A stretch of DNA of 8,735 nucleotides from Pseudomonadota bacterium. Lineage in GTDB: Bacteria > Pseudomonadota > Alphaproteobacteria > Micropepsales > Micropepsaceae. The translations under genes and the position numbers were made by a program. The stretch is from NCBI GenBank assembly GCA_021808875.1, contig JAKBAU010000139.1:1-8735 (forward strand), written 5' to 3'. Numbering within the stretch: position 1 is the stretch's first letter; each line of letters begins with the position of its first letter. Under the pieces are notes generated by a model. It worked only from the letters and a program-made list of their open reading frames with translations. It ran no database searches and was not told the DNA's origin. Shown here piece after piece: positions 1 to 6,073 of this stretch.

Positions 1-304
1 AGTCAGTTGGGATTTGGAACCATGCGGCGGTCCACAACGTAAACCTGCGCCGGGTCGTCCACGGTTATTGCCGTGAGCGTGTGGGTGGTGTGTCGAGTAT
101 GCCAAATCCCTTGTGCACGGCGACCTCGAGAATCGCGGCTGCCGGATCTAGCGAATAATAGACTGCGCGCACGCCTCTGCTGTTCCAGCGCCCTCCGCCG
201 AGGTGGGCGCCTTCGCCGTTATCCCAACTGGCCGCATACACCTCCTGGTCAATGCGCCACGCTACAAGCCCGGTCCCTCCAAGGGCGGCCGGCAGTGGCG
301 TCAT
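1..304 (-). pseudogene. RES-domain toxin of a RES/Xre toxin-antitoxin pair, frameshifted, with premature stop, and cut by the window edge
   Basis: RES-domain toxins of the ParT/MbcT type act on NAD+ or a nucleotide-linked substrate and are neutralised by a DUF2384 antitoxin. The N-terminal half is clear: an Arg in AWRID, then GGGRWNSRGVRAVYYS and ILEVAVHKGFG, the usual RES core. The start ATG (304-302) overlaps the antitoxin stop as ATGA, which implies translational coupling. The frame set by this ATG stops at 67-65. The expected continuation (HTLTAITVDDPAQVYVVDRR, then MVPNPN) lies in a second frame from about base 83 down to a TGA at 5-3. One extra base near 81-92 would join the halves. PNPN is normally followed by Trp-Leu, so this TGA probably replaces a TGG codon. 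RES toxins are usually about 150 residues; only about 100 codons are visible, so the rest should lie left of base 1. Family assignment is firm; the lesions are inferred. Confidence 0.85.
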
Positions 305-798
305 GTGTAAACGCCGTATTCGAGGCGCGTCAGATAATCCTCCACGAGTGTTACTCCAGCAGGTGTTTCGAGAAGATCGATTGGTCGGCGCCGATCGAGG
401 CCGATCACCGGCTCCTCAAGCCACTGCTCCGCCCGAAGCTGTGAGCCGAAGACGTCGGTTGCCCTGGACAGGATCTCGGCAAACTTCCATGCCCGGCCGT
501 TTTGCTCTCGGCTTAGCGACTTTGCTTGCGTCTCCCTCAATCGCTGGTAGGTGCGGAGGCTCATCCCAATCGCCTTTGCCAGCGAATCCATCTTGCGGAT
601 AAGAGTGAGTTGCGCAAGCAAATGATCAAGCGCCGTGGCCGGTAGCCCCTTGAAAAGTAGCTCATGAGCCTCAATAGGGCCGGTGTTGCGCAGCGAAAAA
701 GCGCGCGGGCCGCCGAACAGCGCGGTTACCTTCTGTAGGGACTCGCCGCAATCAGGGTCGGTTGGCTTTCGATCGTCGCAGTCATGATCGACCTCCAT
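301..798 (-). CDS. Xre/ParS-type antitoxin with C-terminal DUF2384 domain
   Basis: This is the partner of the RES toxin. It should bind and block the toxin and, through its N-terminal helical DNA-binding part, repress its own promoter. The body carries LQKVTALFGGPRAFS near residues 21-35, a helical region with GMSLRTYQRLRE (about 78-89), and a C-terminal DUF2384 segment with AEQWLEEPVIGL and RRPIDLLETPAG followed by a VEDYLTRLEYGVYT tail. The annotated ATG at 798 is doubtful: GGAGG (797-793) lies immediately after or within it and is ideally spaced for another ATG at 785-783. That ATG reads MTATIESQPTLIAASP and leaves frame near the CCC run at 740-738. Adding one C there gives SPLQKV and joins the main frame. 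So either the gene is frameshifted at its N-terminus or the given start is used with a poor ribosome-binding site. The stop overlaps the toxin start by ATGA. Confidence 0.85.
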   Translation of the reverse strand: MEVDHDCDDRKPTDPDCGESLQKVTALFGGPRAFSLRNTGPIEAHELLFKGLPATALDHLLAQLTLIRKMDSLAKAIGMSLRTYQRLRETQAKSLSREQNGRAWKFAEILSRATDVFGSQLRAEQWLEEPVIGLDRRRPIDLLETPAGVTLVEDYLTRLEYGVYT

Positions 799-802
799 GC
801 GT

Positions 803-846
803 CATGTGTCATCTATTAATATGACAGATGGCGCTAGCAATCTCAA
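803..846 (-). promoter_or_regulatory. Putative autoregulated promoter/operator of the toxin-antitoxin operon
   Basis: Upstream of the antitoxin lies the palindrome TGTCAT-N8-ATGACA (807-826). It extends to an imperfect 10-bp arm (CATgTGTCAT/ATGACAgATG, 803-830) around an AT-rich centre. On the minus strand, TTGAGA (846-841) could be a -35 element, with CATATT (823-818, 17-bp spacing) or TATTAA (821-816, 19-bp spacing) as -10, so the palindrome would cover the -10. This is the usual arrangement for antitoxin autorepression. The palindrome is seen directly; promoter and operator roles are inferred. Confidence 0.55.
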
Positions 847-891
847 GGATGCATTTTGAGTACCGCCCATGCTGAACGAGCCGGAGCCCGA

Positions 892-1686
892 TCAATCCTT
901 CGGTAGGATAGGCAGTGATCTGCAGAACTCTTCGATCAAAGGGATGAGTTGTTCAGCGGCCTCCAGCATTAACAAATGCCCAGTGCTCGGCAGCACGCGC
1001 ATTGCCGCTTGCGGAACACGAGTTAGCAATTCCACCTGAAGAAGTGCTGGGCTATCTACGCGATCGCTTTCGCCGGCAATGACGATGACGGGTACATTGA
1101 TGATACCGACCTGGCCGGTGATATCTTCCAGACTAGTTGCTTTCGGCCAGGCGATCTTTGCCGGCGGCGCGCCGCGCAAGCTATCCGCGATCACCTGCTC
1201 GCGATCCTCTGCCGAGAGAGGCCGTGCTGTCAGCACGTTGTCTATGGTCGCCTCCACGGTTGCGCGGGTGGTGTATGCCCCCGCCATCATCTCTCGCGCT
1301 TCGTCCGGCATGGCCATGGGCTGGGGCGGAGAAGGAGCCACAAGAACGAGGCCGACCAGCCCGGCAGGCCGGCGCGATGCCATGAGCTGAGCCACCTTGC
1401 CGCCCATTAAATGGCCGACCAGCACATAGCGCCGCAACTTCAGCGCCTCGATGACACCTTCCGCGTCGGCCGCGAGATCCGTCAGGGCATACCCGTCATT
1501 TGGCGCGTCGGATTGTCCCCATCCGCGATTGTCGATGGCAACGGTATGAAAGGCGGGAGCCAAGCCGGTTGTGACGTGTTTCCAGGTACGGCTTGAACCG
1601 CCCCAGTAATGCAGGAAGACAAGGGCTAGCTCGCCATCGCCCTGCTCTTCGACATGAAGCACTATCCCGTTCGTGGCGACTTTCAT
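892..1686 (-). CDS. Alpha/beta hydrolase with the nucleophile position changed to Leu (possible pseudoenzyme)
   Basis: A 264-residue single-domain alpha/beta hydrolase of the esterase/dehalogenase/peroxidase-like type. Visible landmarks are the oxyanion-loop region FLHYWGGSS (24-32), DNRGWGQSD (52-60), the nucleophile elbow VGHLMGG (90-96), the acid in AGESDRVDSP (Asp208) and the catalytic His in STGHLLMLE (His237). The elbow should read G-x-S-x-G. Here residue 93 is Leu, codon TTA (1410-1408), one C-to-T transition from the Ser codon TCA. The rest of the fold and the other two triad residues look intact. AAAGGAG precedes the ATG at good distance. It is divergent from the LysR gene, with 129 bp between them, a common regulator-target arrangement. 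The substrate cannot be told. As written it should lack normal hydrolase activity; sequence error or a recent mutation are alternatives to a repurposed protein. Confidence 0.9.
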   Translation of the reverse strand: MKVATNGIVLHVEEQGDGELALVFLHYWGGSSRTWKHVTTGLAPAFHTVAIDNRGWGQSDAPNDGYALTDLAADAEGVIEALKLRRYVLVGHLMGGKVAQLMASRRPAGLVGLVLVAPSPPQPMAMPDEAREMMAGAYTTRATVEATIDNVLTARPLSAEDREQVIADSLRGAPPAKIAWPKATSLEDITGQVGIINVPVIVIAGESDRVDSPALLQVELLTRVPQAAMRVLPSTGHLLMLEAAEQLIPLIEEFCRSLPILPKD

Positions 1687-1773
1687 CGTCGATCTCCTTT
1701 CTAAGCCAGTCTGAGCGACCGGACACGGATCAGAGATTAGGCTTTATAAGAACGCGCCATAATTGCCTCAATC

Positions 1774-1800
1774 TTATCTGCATCTGATAATGAGATTATC
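1774..1800. promoter_or_regulatory. Putative LysR-type operator between the hydrolase and LysR genes
   Basis: Three related half-sites lie in a row: TTATC (1774-1778), GATAA(T) (1786-1791) and ATTATC (1795-1800). The first two form TTATC-N7-GATAA, which contains the T-N11-A core typical of LysR-type sites. The last two form GATAAT-gag-ATTATC, a second perfect palindrome. The block ends 15 bp before the LysR start codon and faces the hydrolase promoter, a layout suited to autorepression plus control of the divergent gene. The repeats are seen directly; regulator binding is inferred. Confidence 0.5.
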
Positions 1801-1815
1801 GAATGGGGGACGAGG

Positions 1816-2733
1816 ATGGATCGGCTGGTCAGTATGTCGGTGTTTGTAGCTGCGGTTGAGGAGGGCAGTCTTGTCGGGGCCGGCAGGCGGTTCGGCCTGT
1901 CGCCATCTATGGCGGGGAAACATGTCTCCGCGATCGAGGATCAACTTGGGGTACGCCTACTTCAGCGCAGTACGCGAGTGCTGAAGCTGACAGATGTGGG
2001 GCAAGCGTACTTCAAGCGGTGCAAGCTCATACTGGAAGACTACGAGGACGCAAATCGGGAGGCCCAGCGGGCGCACCAGACGGTGCGGGGCGTGCTACGT
2101 GTTGCTGCACCGACAACCTTTGGCGCGATACACCTTGGTCCCGTGGTCGCAAGATATCTGGCTGCGTATCCCGAGGTTACAGTCGAGACCACGCTCAGCG
2201 ACCGCTATGTCGATCTGCTGATGGAAAGCATCGATGTGGCCATTCGCATCGGCCGGCTTAAGGATTCCGACCTCGTGGCCCAACGGCTTGCCCCGTGCCA
2301 CATGGTATTCTGTGCGGCCCCGTCCTTTCTGGCGCGCCATGGTGTGCCGAAAACCGTGGAACAGCTCCGTCAGGCCCCGCGAGTGGCATTCACCGAAGCC
2401 GTTTCCGCCGGTGACTGGACGCTAACGGATCCAAGTGGCCGTACCCACCTTATCGATGGCCCGCTGCGACTAGCGGTGAACAATATGCAGATGCTATTGG
2501 CTGCGGCATTGGCGGGAATAGGTGTAGCATACGGGCCGAGCTTCGTGTTCGGCGAATCCATCGCTTCTGGGACGCTGCAGATTCTGATGTCCCAGCATAA
2601 GACATCGGAGCTAGCGATTCATGCCATCTACCCGACGAAGCGGCACGTCTCTCTGAAACTTCGTCGATTCATCGAGCATCTGCAGGCGAGCTTCGGAACT
2701 GCGCTGACTTTGGACCCAGCACACCGGATTTAG
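1816..2733 (+). CDS. LysR-family transcriptional regulator
   Basis: A 305-residue protein, the usual LysR length. Residues 1-60 form the winged helix-turn-helix (MDRLVSMSVFVAAVEEGSL, then GAGRRFGLSPSMAGKHVSAI and LGVRLLQRSTR). A linker helix follows to about residue 85 and the substrate-binding domain starts at GVLRVAAPTTFG. The RLLQRSTR and YPEVTVETTLSDRYVDLL signatures suit the CrgA-like subgroup of proteobacterial LysR proteins. A GGGGGA Shine-Dalgarno (1805-1810) precedes the ATG. It is divergent from the alpha/beta hydrolase across a palindromic region, so the hydrolase is its likely target. The inducer is unknown. The reading frame shows no damage, unlike its possible target. It converges with the Lrp-type gene, with a hairpin between the two. 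Confidence 0.95.
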   Translation: MDRLVSMSVFVAAVEEGSLVGAGRRFGLSPSMAGKHVSAIEDQLGVRLLQRSTRVLKLTDVGQAYFKRCKLILEDYEDANREAQRAHQTVRGVLRVAAPTTFGAIHLGPVVARYLAAYPEVTVETTLSDRYVDLLMESIDVAIRIGRLKDSDLVAQRLAPCHMVFCAAPSFLARHGVPKTVEQLRQAPRVAFTEAVSAGDWTLTDPSGRTHLIDGPLRLAVNNMQMLLAAALAGIGVAYGPSFVFGESIASGTLQILMSQHKTSELAIHAIYPTKRHVSLKLRRFIEHLQASFGTALTLDPAHRI

Positions 2734-2756
2734 GCGTACACCGGTGCGCCTTTAAC
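2733..2756 (+). terminator. Hairpin terminator after the LysR gene
   Basis: Bases 2733-2750 (GGCGTACACCGGTGCGCC) fold into a seven-pair stem, including one T-G pair, with a four-base loop ACCG. TTTAACT follows. The hairpin starts at the last base of the LysR stop codon and sits in the 27-bp gap between two convergent genes. The T-tract is short, so termination may be partial. Confidence 0.5.
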
Positions 2757-2760
2757 TGTC

Positions 2761-3234
2761 TCATTCACATCCGATATCCAGCGGGCCGCTATCCTTGACT
2801 TCCTTCATCACGAAAAAGGTGCGCGCCTGGCGCACGCCTGGGAGGGCGATCAGCGTTTCGGCGTGGAGGCGGTTGAAGTCGGGAAGGTCCCTGACACGGA
2901 TTTTTAGCAGATAGTCAAAATCGCCAGCGACCAGGTGGCAATCGAGAACCATCTTGAGGCCCATTACCGCCTGTTCGAACATCGCGAAACTTTCCGGGGT
3001 GGAGCGGTCGAGGACGACGCCCACCAAGGCGACCGCACCGAGGCCGACCCGTGACGGCGCGATCATCGCGCGCACGCTGCCGATATAGCCCTCGGCAAAG
3101 AGACGCTGTGTCCGGCGGTGACACGTGGCGGGGCTGACATTCACCTGGTTCGCGAGGTCAATGTTGGACAGTCTCCCGTCGGCCTGGAGCAGGCGCAGGA
3201 TTTCAAGGTCGATGCGGTCTAGGTCATGACTCAT
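2761..3234 (-). CDS. acdR: Lrp/AsnC-family regulator, probable AcdR activator of acdS
   Basis: A 157-residue Lrp/AsnC protein. The N-terminal helix-turn-helix spans about residues 4-55 (LDRIDLEILRLLQADGRLSN, then VNVSPATCHRRTQRL as recognition helix). A RAM effector-sensing domain follows (VVLDRSTPESFAMFEQAV, then CHLVAGDFDYLLKIRVRDL and LPGVRQARTFFVMKEVK). The start at 3234 is chosen over an upstream ATG at 3303 because MSHDLDRIDLEIL matches the family N-terminus and CGGGAGAAATC gives a well-placed ribosome-binding site. It is transcribed divergently from acdS across 215 bp. In proteobacteria, acdR encodes the Lrp-type protein that activates acdS when ACC is present. Position and family together make this assignment strong, although the sequence alone cannot prove the ligand. 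Confidence 0.87.
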   Translation of the reverse strand: MSHDLDRIDLEILRLLQADGRLSNIDLANQVNVSPATCHRRTQRLFAEGYIGSVRAMIAPSRVGLGAVALVGVVLDRSTPESFAMFEQAVMGLKMVLDCHLVAGDFDYLLKIRVRDLPDFNRLHAETLIALPGVRQARTFFVMKEVKDSGPLDIGCE

Positions 3235-3449
3235 GATTTCTCCCGGAAAGCCACCGAAAAGTGAAAGAATCCGCCGAAACAACGTAGCATGACAAGAAAA
3301 CAAGGAAAAAAAATAACAAAAATAGAAAGCACATTTCTCGGGAACCTGGATAGGCTGAGATCAGAAACACGACTGGAATCAACGGCTTTCGCAAATATCG
3401 GTGCAGCCGTCGCGGCCCGGATCGTTGCGGCGGAGGCCGGGGGAATGGC
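3235..3449. promoter_or_regulatory. acdR-acdS divergent control region with a candidate Lrp-type site
   Basis: This 215-bp region carries the promoters of both genes. Its middle (about 3290-3340) is strikingly A-rich compared with the GC-rich surroundings. It contains the palindrome AGAAA-gcaca-TTTCT (3324-3338), which resembles an Lrp-type box in symmetry and AT content. The site lies about 90 bp from the acdR start and 112 bp from the acdS start. The final stretch before acdS holds GGAGG and GGGGGA, either able to serve as ribosome-binding site. No convincing -35/-10 pair, sigma-54 site or full FNR-like site was found. Regulator binding here is inferred. Confidence 0.45.
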
Positions 3450-4466
3450 ATGAATCTGGACAAGTTCGAGCGCTACAGACTCACTTTCGGGCCGACGCCG
3501 GTCGAACCGCTGCCGCGCCTGTCGCAGGCGCTGGGCGGGGCGGTTGAAATCTGGGCGAAGCGGGATGACTGCAACTCCGGCCTCGCTCTGGGCGGCAACA
3601 AATTACGCAAGCTCGAATATATTATCCCCGACGCGATCGCCAGCGGCGCGGATACGCTAGTCTCGATCGGCGGGGTGCAGTCAAACCACACGCGGATGGT
3701 GGCGGCGACGGCGGCGAAACTCGGCATGAAATGTGTCGTGATTCAGGAAAGCTGGGTCCCGCATAACGACGCTGTGTATGACCGCGTCGGCAACATCCAG
3801 CTGACACGGCTGATGGGGGCGGACAGCCGGATCGTCGAGGACGGATTCGATATCGGCATCCGGCAAAGCTGGGAGGATGCGCTGCAATCGGTCCGGGATG
3901 CGGGCGGGGTGCCTTACGCGATTCCGGCCGGCGCCTCGGTGCATCCGCTCGGCGGTCTCGGCTATGTCGGCTTCGCCGAAGAAGTGCGCGCGCAGGAGCG
4001 GGAGCTCGGATTCAGTTTCGATTACGTCATCGTTTGCGTGGTCACCGGTTCAACCCAAGCGGGCATGATCGTCGGCTTTGCGGCGGACGGGCGGGCGGAT
4101 CGGGTCATCGGGATCGACGCTTCGGGAACGCCGGAGCGGGTGCGCGAGCAGGTGCGCGGGATCGTCGACAACACGGCGAGCCTAGTTCAGCTGGGGCGGC
4201 GGGTCGAAGACCGGGAAATCGTCATTGTCCCTGATTATGCCTATCCGGCCTATGGCGTGCCAAGCGAAGCGACCAACGACGCCATCCGCCTCGCCGCGCG
4301 CACCGAGGCGATGATCACCGATCCGGTCTATGAGGGAAAATCCATGCAGGGCATGATCGATCTTGTTCGCAAGAGGGTCTTCCCGGCGGGATCGCGGGTG
4401 CTCTACGCACATCTGGGCGGGGCGCCCGCGCTGAACGGATACAGCTACACCTATCGGAATGGATGA
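3450..4466 (+). CDS. acdS: 1-aminocyclopropane-1-carboxylate (ACC) deaminase
   Basis: A PLP-dependent cytosolic enzyme that opens the ACC ring to give 2-oxobutyrate and ammonia. This lowers the pool of the plant ethylene precursor and supplies nitrogen. At 338 residues it has the length of the characterised Pseudomonas enzyme. Landmarks are [11 protein letters not shown] near the N-terminus, the PLP Schiff-base Lys51 in [10 protein letters not shown], Ser78 in [16 protein letters not shown] as part of the phosphate-binding region, Tyr294-Glu295 in DPVYEGKSM, and Leu322 in [10 protein letters not shown]. Glu295 and Leu322 are the residues used to separate true ACC deaminase from the related D-cysteine desulfhydrase, which carries other residues there. 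No lesion is visible. It is divergent from the Lrp-type acdR and followed at 37 bp by a co-directional M20 gene, so the two are probably co-transcribed. Confidence 0.97.
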   Translation: MNLDKFERYRLTFGPTPVEPLPRLSQALGGAVEIWAKRDDCNSGLALGGNKLRKLEYIIPDAIASGADTLVSIGGVQSNHTRMVAATAAKLGMKCVVIQESWVPHNDAVYDRVGNIQLTRLMGADSRIVEDGFDIGIRQSWEDALQSVRDAGGVPYAIPAGASVHPLGGLGYVGFAEEVRAQERELGFSFDYVIVCVVTGSTQAGMIVGFAADGRADRVIGIDASGTPERVREQVRGIVDNTASLVQLGRRVEDREIVIVPDYAYPAYGVPSEATNDAIRLAARTEAMITDPVYEGKSMQGMIDLVRKRVFPAGSRVLYAHLGGAPALNGYSYTYRNG

Positions 4467-4469
4467 GTC

Positions 4470-4511
4470 AGGGAGGATGGCATGACTAACGGGGGGCTAG
4501 TCGGTGGGTAG
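4470..4511 (+). other. Strong Shine-Dalgarno with a nine-codon ORF overlapping the M20 start
   Basis: AGGGAGG (4470-4476) is an optimal ribosome-binding sequence, spaced for the ATG at 4482. That ATG opens only MTNGGLVGG and stops at TAG 4509-4511, overlapping the GTG start of the M20 gene at 4504. Ribosomes ending there could reinitiate on the GTG. Alternatively one base too many in the G-rich stretch 4491-4508 has split the true N-terminus from the M20 frame. The sequence alone does not decide. Confidence 0.35.
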
Positions 4512-5907
4512 CCGCGACGGGGCGGTAATGCGCGCGGCCGGGCTGTTCGACTCGGGTACGTTTCGCGAGCGCCTCGCCGAACTGGTTGCCGTGCCGAGCA
4601 CGTCGCAGGATGCGACATTCGCGCCGGACGTCGCACGTTATCTGGCGGCGCAGATGACGCCATGGCTCGAGCGGCTGGGCTTCACGGTTGCCATCCATCC
4701 AAATCCGGAGCCTGCATTCGGACCGATTCTGGTGGCGGAACGGATCGAGGATCCGGCCCTGCCGACGGTGCTGACGTACGGCCATGGTGATACGGTGCGC
4801 GGACTCGACGAGCAATGGCGCGAGGGGCTGGCACCATGGCGGCTGACCGTGGAGGGCGATCGCTGGTACGGGCGCGGCACGGCGGATAACAAGGGCCAGC
4901 ACGCGATCGACCTCGCCGCGCTGGAGGTCGTGATCGCCGAACGGGACGGGCGGCTCGGTTTCAATGTCCGCATGGTCATCGAGACCAGCGAGGAATGCGG
5001 CTCGGTGGGGCTGCACCGCTTCGTCGGCACGCATCGCGATGCGTTGAAGGCGGATGTGCTGATCGCCTCCGACGGGCCGCGCGTCCGACCGGACGTGCCC
5101 ACGATCGCGGCCGGCTCGCGCGGGACCTATCATTTCGACCTCGTCTGCGCTCTGCGCCCGGGCGGGGTGCATTCCGGCCATTGGGGCGGATTGGCACCCG
5201 ACCCCGCCGTAATCATGGCGCATGCGCTGGCATCGATCTGCGATCGTCATGGCCGGATACTTGTGCGCGGCTGGCTGCCGGCGGGCGGGGTACCGGCGGA
5301 GGTGCGCGCGGCACTGAAGGACTGCCCGGTGGGAGACGGAACCACCCGCGCAGTCGGGCCGGAATGGGGCGAACCGGGCTTGACCGACGCCGAGAAAATC
5401 TATGGCTGGAACAGCTTCATCGTCCTTGCGATGATTTCGGGACGGCCTGAAAACCCGGTAAATGCAGTCGCACCAGACGCCCGGGCGCATTGCCAGATCC
5501 GCTATACTGCGGATTCCGATCCGGCTGATTTCGCACCGGCATTGAGACGGCATCTGGACGAGGTCGGGTTTCCCGATGTAGCCATCGAGAACGCGGGGAT
5601 GCGGATGGCGGCGAGCCGGACCAATCCCGCATCGGTCTGGATACGCTTCGCGGCGGAGAGTTTCAGGCGGAGCCTGGGACGCAACGTGCAGGTGATTCCG
5701 AACATGTCGGGCGGGCTGCCGGGCGATGCGTTCGTCGATCACCTCGACGTGCCGCTGGTATGGATCCCGCACAGCTACAATGGTTGTAGCCAGCATGGCC
5801 CAGACGAACACATGCTGGCGCCGATGGCGCGCGAGGCCCTTATCGGCTTTGCCGGATTGTGGTGGGATCTTGGCGAGGGTAGTGCGCCGCCGAAAAAAGC
5901 CGATTGA
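4504..5907 (+). CDS. M20-family metallopeptidase/amidohydrolase
   Basis: A 467-residue (from GTG) zinc-dependent M20 hydrolase of the dipeptidase/ArgE/DapE/CPG2 group, which cleaves peptide or N-acyl amide bonds. The metal centre is complete: His94 and Asp96 in YGHGDTV, bridging Asp128 in GRGTADNKGQ, the general base and ligand pair Glu163-Glu164 in ETSEECGS, Asp190 in ASDGPR, and the final His ligand in SQHGPDEH (about His431). A dimerisation (lid) domain begins near GSRGTYHFDL and carries the conserved His in GGVHSGHWGG. No signal peptide is seen, so a cytosolic role is likely. GTG 4504 gives an N-terminus like that I recall for relatives; ATG 4528 is an alternative, and an upstream ATG at 4482 is out of frame. 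It follows acdS by 37 bp on the same strand. The substrate is unknown; context suggests a conjugated amino acid, possibly of ACC. Confidence 0.92.
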   Translation: MGSRDGAVMRAAGLFDSGTFRERLAELVAVPSTSQDATFAPDVARYLAAQMTPWLERLGFTVAIHPNPEPAFGPILVAERIEDPALPTVLTYGHGDTVRGLDEQWREGLAPWRLTVEGDRWYGRGTADNKGQHAIDLAALEVVIAERDGRLGFNVRMVIETSEECGSVGLHRFVGTHRDALKADVLIASDGPRVRPDVPTIAAGSRGTYHFDLVCALRPGGVHSGHWGGLAPDPAVIMAHALASICDRHGRILVRGWLPAGGVPAEVRAALKDCPVGDGTTRAVGPEWGEPGLTDAEKIYGWNSFIVLAMISGRPENPVNAVAPDARAHCQIRYTADSDPADFAPALRRHLDEVGFPDVAIENAGMRMAASRTNPASVWIRFAAESFRRSLGRNVQVIPNMSGGLPGDAFVDHLDVPLVWIPHSYNGCSQHGPDEHMLAPMAREALIGFAGLWWDLGEGSAPPKKAD

Positions 5908-5916
5908 AAAGGAATA

Positions 5917-6060
5917 ATGAATGGTCACCGGGGAGGTTTGTCAGAATGGCAAAATGAAACTAACGTCGATGTCGGTGGCGCGCACGTCACAGCACACGGA
6001 AACGAGCCGCGGGATACACTGTGGCCTGATGGACAAATATATCATGTGCTGACGAAGTAG
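5917..6060 (+). CDS. Short unrecognised ORF after the M20 gene, perhaps the 5' stub of a third operon gene
   Basis: An AAAAGGA sequence 9 bp past the M20 stop precedes two overlapping ATGs. The one at 5917 reads 47 codons (begins MNGHRGGLSEW, ends GQIYHVLTK) and the one at 5921 reads 43 codons. I recognise neither product. The 5917 frame has the more protein-like composition but sits very close to the ribosome-binding sequence. The ORF ends 13 bp before the broken end of an IS6-family element, so this may be what is left of a gene truncated when the IS arrived. It may equally be non-coding: the 166 bp at 5908-6073 hold nothing else I can name. Confidence 0.25.
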   Translation: MNGHRGGLSEWQNETNVDVGGAHVTAHGNEPRDTLWPDGQIYHVLTK

Positions 6061-6073
6061 CGTTGAATGCTGC

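Noticed and set aside
3235..3449. Sigma-54/NifA or FNR-type control of acdS
   Set aside because: No TGGCAC-N5-TTGC-like promoter and no paired TTGAT-N4-ATCAA; only a lone ATCAA is present.
4486..5928. 480-codon open frame on the minus strand across the M20 gene
   Set aside because: Arg/His/Pro-rich shadow of a high-GC gene; the plus strand has the full set of M20 metal ligands.
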